Source: VAZQ01 sp045811525 (GTDB lineage Bacteria > Pseudomonadota > Alphaproteobacteria > Rhizobiales > Xanthobacteraceae). From it: a stretch of DNA of 64,000 nucleotides. Where the stretch lies: positions 1 to 64,000 of the forward strand of contig JBJMTV010000016.1 of the NCBI GenBank assembly GCA_045811525.1, given 5' to 3'. Of the stretch, positions 62,987 to 64,000 are shown piece by piece (position 1 is the first letter of the stretch; the number at the start of each line of letters is the position of its first letter). The notes below the pieces were generated by a model, which worked only from the letters and a program-made list of their open reading frames with translations, had not been told where the DNA came from and did not search any database. Both the position numbers and the translations under genes were made by a program.

Positions 62987-63754
62987 GTGGGCGCAAACTC
63001 GCAGGCGGTGCAGCGCTATTCCTGGGCGGTGCTGAGTCACCTCGCACTGCTCGTCGCCTGGTACCTCTTCGTCAGGCTGGGGGAGGTGCCGAAGTTCGTC
63101 ATGCCCTCTCCATACCAGACTATCGAAGCACTGCTGGTGCCGAACTATCGTTGGCTCGAGAACATCACGGTCACCAGCACCGAGATTTTCGGCGGTTACA
63201 TTCTCGCGGTGGTGCTCGGGATCGGCGCCGCGCTTCTGTTCTCCTGGTTCCGTTGGCTGGAGATGGCGGTCATGCCGCTCCTGGTAAGCCTCAACATGAT
63301 TCCGAAGGTGGCGCTTGGGCCCTTGATCATCGTCTGGTTCAAGTACGGCATCGGGCCCAACGCCGTGATGGCATTTGCCATCTGCTTTTTCCCGATCGTC
63401 CTCACGACGGCACGCGGCCTGCGCGAGGTCGAGCCCGATCTGCTCGACCTCGTACGAACCCTCAAGGGCTCGCGCTGGCAGGTGTTCACGAAAATCCAAT
63501 TGCCGGGTGCCTTGCCGTACATCTTTTCCGGAATGAAGGTCGCGGCCATTCTGGCCGTCGCCGGCGCGATCGTCGGTGAGTTCCTCGGCTCGGATCGCGG
63601 CTTGGGGTACCTGATGCTACAGGTGCAGGTCACGCTGGACACCGCGGCCATGTTCATGGCCGTCATCCTCATCACCCTGATCGGGATGTTTCTTTACGGG
63701 CTCGTGCTGGCGCTCGAGCGCCTTCTGGTCGTACGCGACGCGCGCCTGCAATAG
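62987..63754 (+). CDS. ABC transporter permease (TauC/SsuC type)
   Basis: About 255 residues with six membrane segments. EAA-loop sequence LLDLVRTLKGSRWQVFTKIQLPGALPYIFSG is clear (here quoted in parts), and WYLFVRLGEVPKFVMPSP and the AGAIVGEFLG segment are typical of taurine/nitrate/NMT1 permeases. The GTG at 62987 is selected because GGAG lies six bases upstream and the protein-like sequence starts there; the longer open frame reads through the repeats above. Partner of the NMT1-type binding protein and the following ATPase. Confidence 0.9.
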   Translation: MGANSQAVQRYSWAVLSHLALLVAWYLFVRLGEVPKFVMPSPYQTIEALLVPNYRWLENITVTSTEIFGGYILAVVLGIGAALLFSWFRWLEMAVMPLLVSLNMIPKVALGPLIIVWFKYGIGPNAVMAFAICFFPIVLTTARGLREVEPDLLDLVRTLKGSRWQVFTKIQLPGALPYIFSGMKVAAILAVAGAIVGEFLGSDRGLGYLMLQVQVTLDTAAMFMAVILITLIGMFLYGLVLALERLLVVRDARLQ

Positions 63755-63795
63755 CAAACGAGCCGGGTGATGCGAAAACAGCAAATGCTTTAGCG

Positions 63796-64000
63796 ATGGG
63801 CGAGCCGTTCATCCACCTCGTGGGCGTGCGCAAGATCTATCGCACCCGTGGCAGTGAGCTGCTCGCGATTTCCGAGGCAAGCTTTGACGTAGAAGCAGGC
63901 GAGCTCGTGTCGCTGGTCGGGCCGTCCGGCTGCGGCAAGACCACTCTGCTGAAGATCCTCGCCGGCCTCCATCCCTACGATGGCGGCGAGTTGCGCATTG
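63796..64000 (+). CDS. ABC transporter ATP-binding protein (3' partial)
   Basis: The first 68 residues of an ABC ATPase, cut by the window edge. It begins MGEPFIHLVGVRKIYRTRG and has Walker A GPSGCGKTTLL followed by LAGLHPYDGGEL. It starts 41 bases after the permease stop. With it and the binding protein it makes a complete TauABC/SsuABC-like importer. Weak ribosome-binding site. Confidence 0.92.
   Translation, partial: MGEPFIHLVGVRKIYRTRGSELLAISEASFDVEAGELVSLVGPSGCGKTTLLKILAGLHPYDGGELRI

Overview
The window is visibly GC-rich, gene-dense and chromosomal in character, with no rRNA, tRNA, CRISPR array, phage gene or complete insertion sequence that I can support. An HWE-type sensor kinase, a separate-subunit urease operon (ureDABCEFG), an Urt urea ABC importer, Bug/TctC binding proteins and a NirA/CysJ-like/CysG operon together suggest an alphaproteobacterium, most likely Hyphomicrobiales near Bradyrhizobium, Rhodopseudomonas or Xanthobacteraceae. 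This is inference from gene content, not a placement.

Layout. 1-5.6 kb: two large signalling proteins, a multi-HAMP hybrid histidine kinase (5' end outside the window) and a REC-PAS-HWE kinase-REC protein. 5.8-10.7 kb: siroheme sulfite/nitrite reductase, its reductase partner with a predicted Fe-S segment where a flavodoxin is usual, and siroheme synthase. 10.7-18.0 kb (minus strand): TctA, TctB, a CocE-type hydrolase, two paralogous Bug proteins, a cupin and an ACMSD-like amidohydrolase. 18.1-25.5 kb: an aromatic-acid island with a UbiD decarboxylase, an FAH-family hydrolase, a dihydroxyphthalate-decarboxylase-like protein, a PEP-mutase/isocitrate-lyase-family lyase, an MhpA-like flavin monooxygenase and a gentisate-dioxygenase-like bicupin. 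25.6-36.3 kb (minus strand): one apparent 12-gene operon, urtABCDE-ureDABCEFG, preceded by a very good sigma-54 promoter match. 36.7-51.1 kb: a second aromatic island with another UbiD, a medium-chain dehydrogenase, thioesterases, two AMP-forming acid:CoA ligases and a 4-hydroxybenzoyl-CoA reductase operon (hcrC-hcrA-hcrB) followed by a GFA-family gene. 51.5-58.3 kb: a TolC-family protein, then a minus-strand operon of MetE-like protein, TauA-type binding protein, alpha/beta hydrolase, luciferase-like oxidoreductase and LigB-type extradiol dioxygenase. 58.5-64 kb: an SDR-like protein without the usual catalytic lysine, a GNAT protein, an NMT1-type binding protein, a DapA-like aldolase and an ABC permease/ATPase pair that runs off the right edge.

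How it fits together. The theme is uptake and breakdown of aromatic and carboxylic acids plus nitrogen and sulfur assimilation. Oxygen-dependent ring chemistry (flavin monooxygenase, cupin and LigB dioxygenases) sits within 30 kb of 4-hydroxybenzoyl-CoA reductase, a hallmark of oxygen-independent 4-hydroxybenzoate breakdown, with a benzoate-CoA-ligase-family enzyme that could supply its substrate. The urea operon joins import directly to hydrolysis and looks nitrogen-regulated. Non-coding points of most interest are two tandem diverged CTAG-ended palindromes (20758-20924), the sigma-54 promoter upstream of urtA, an inverted repeat by the CoA-ligase promoter, and a hairpin plus 25-bp tandem repeat cluster at 62.76-62.96 kb.
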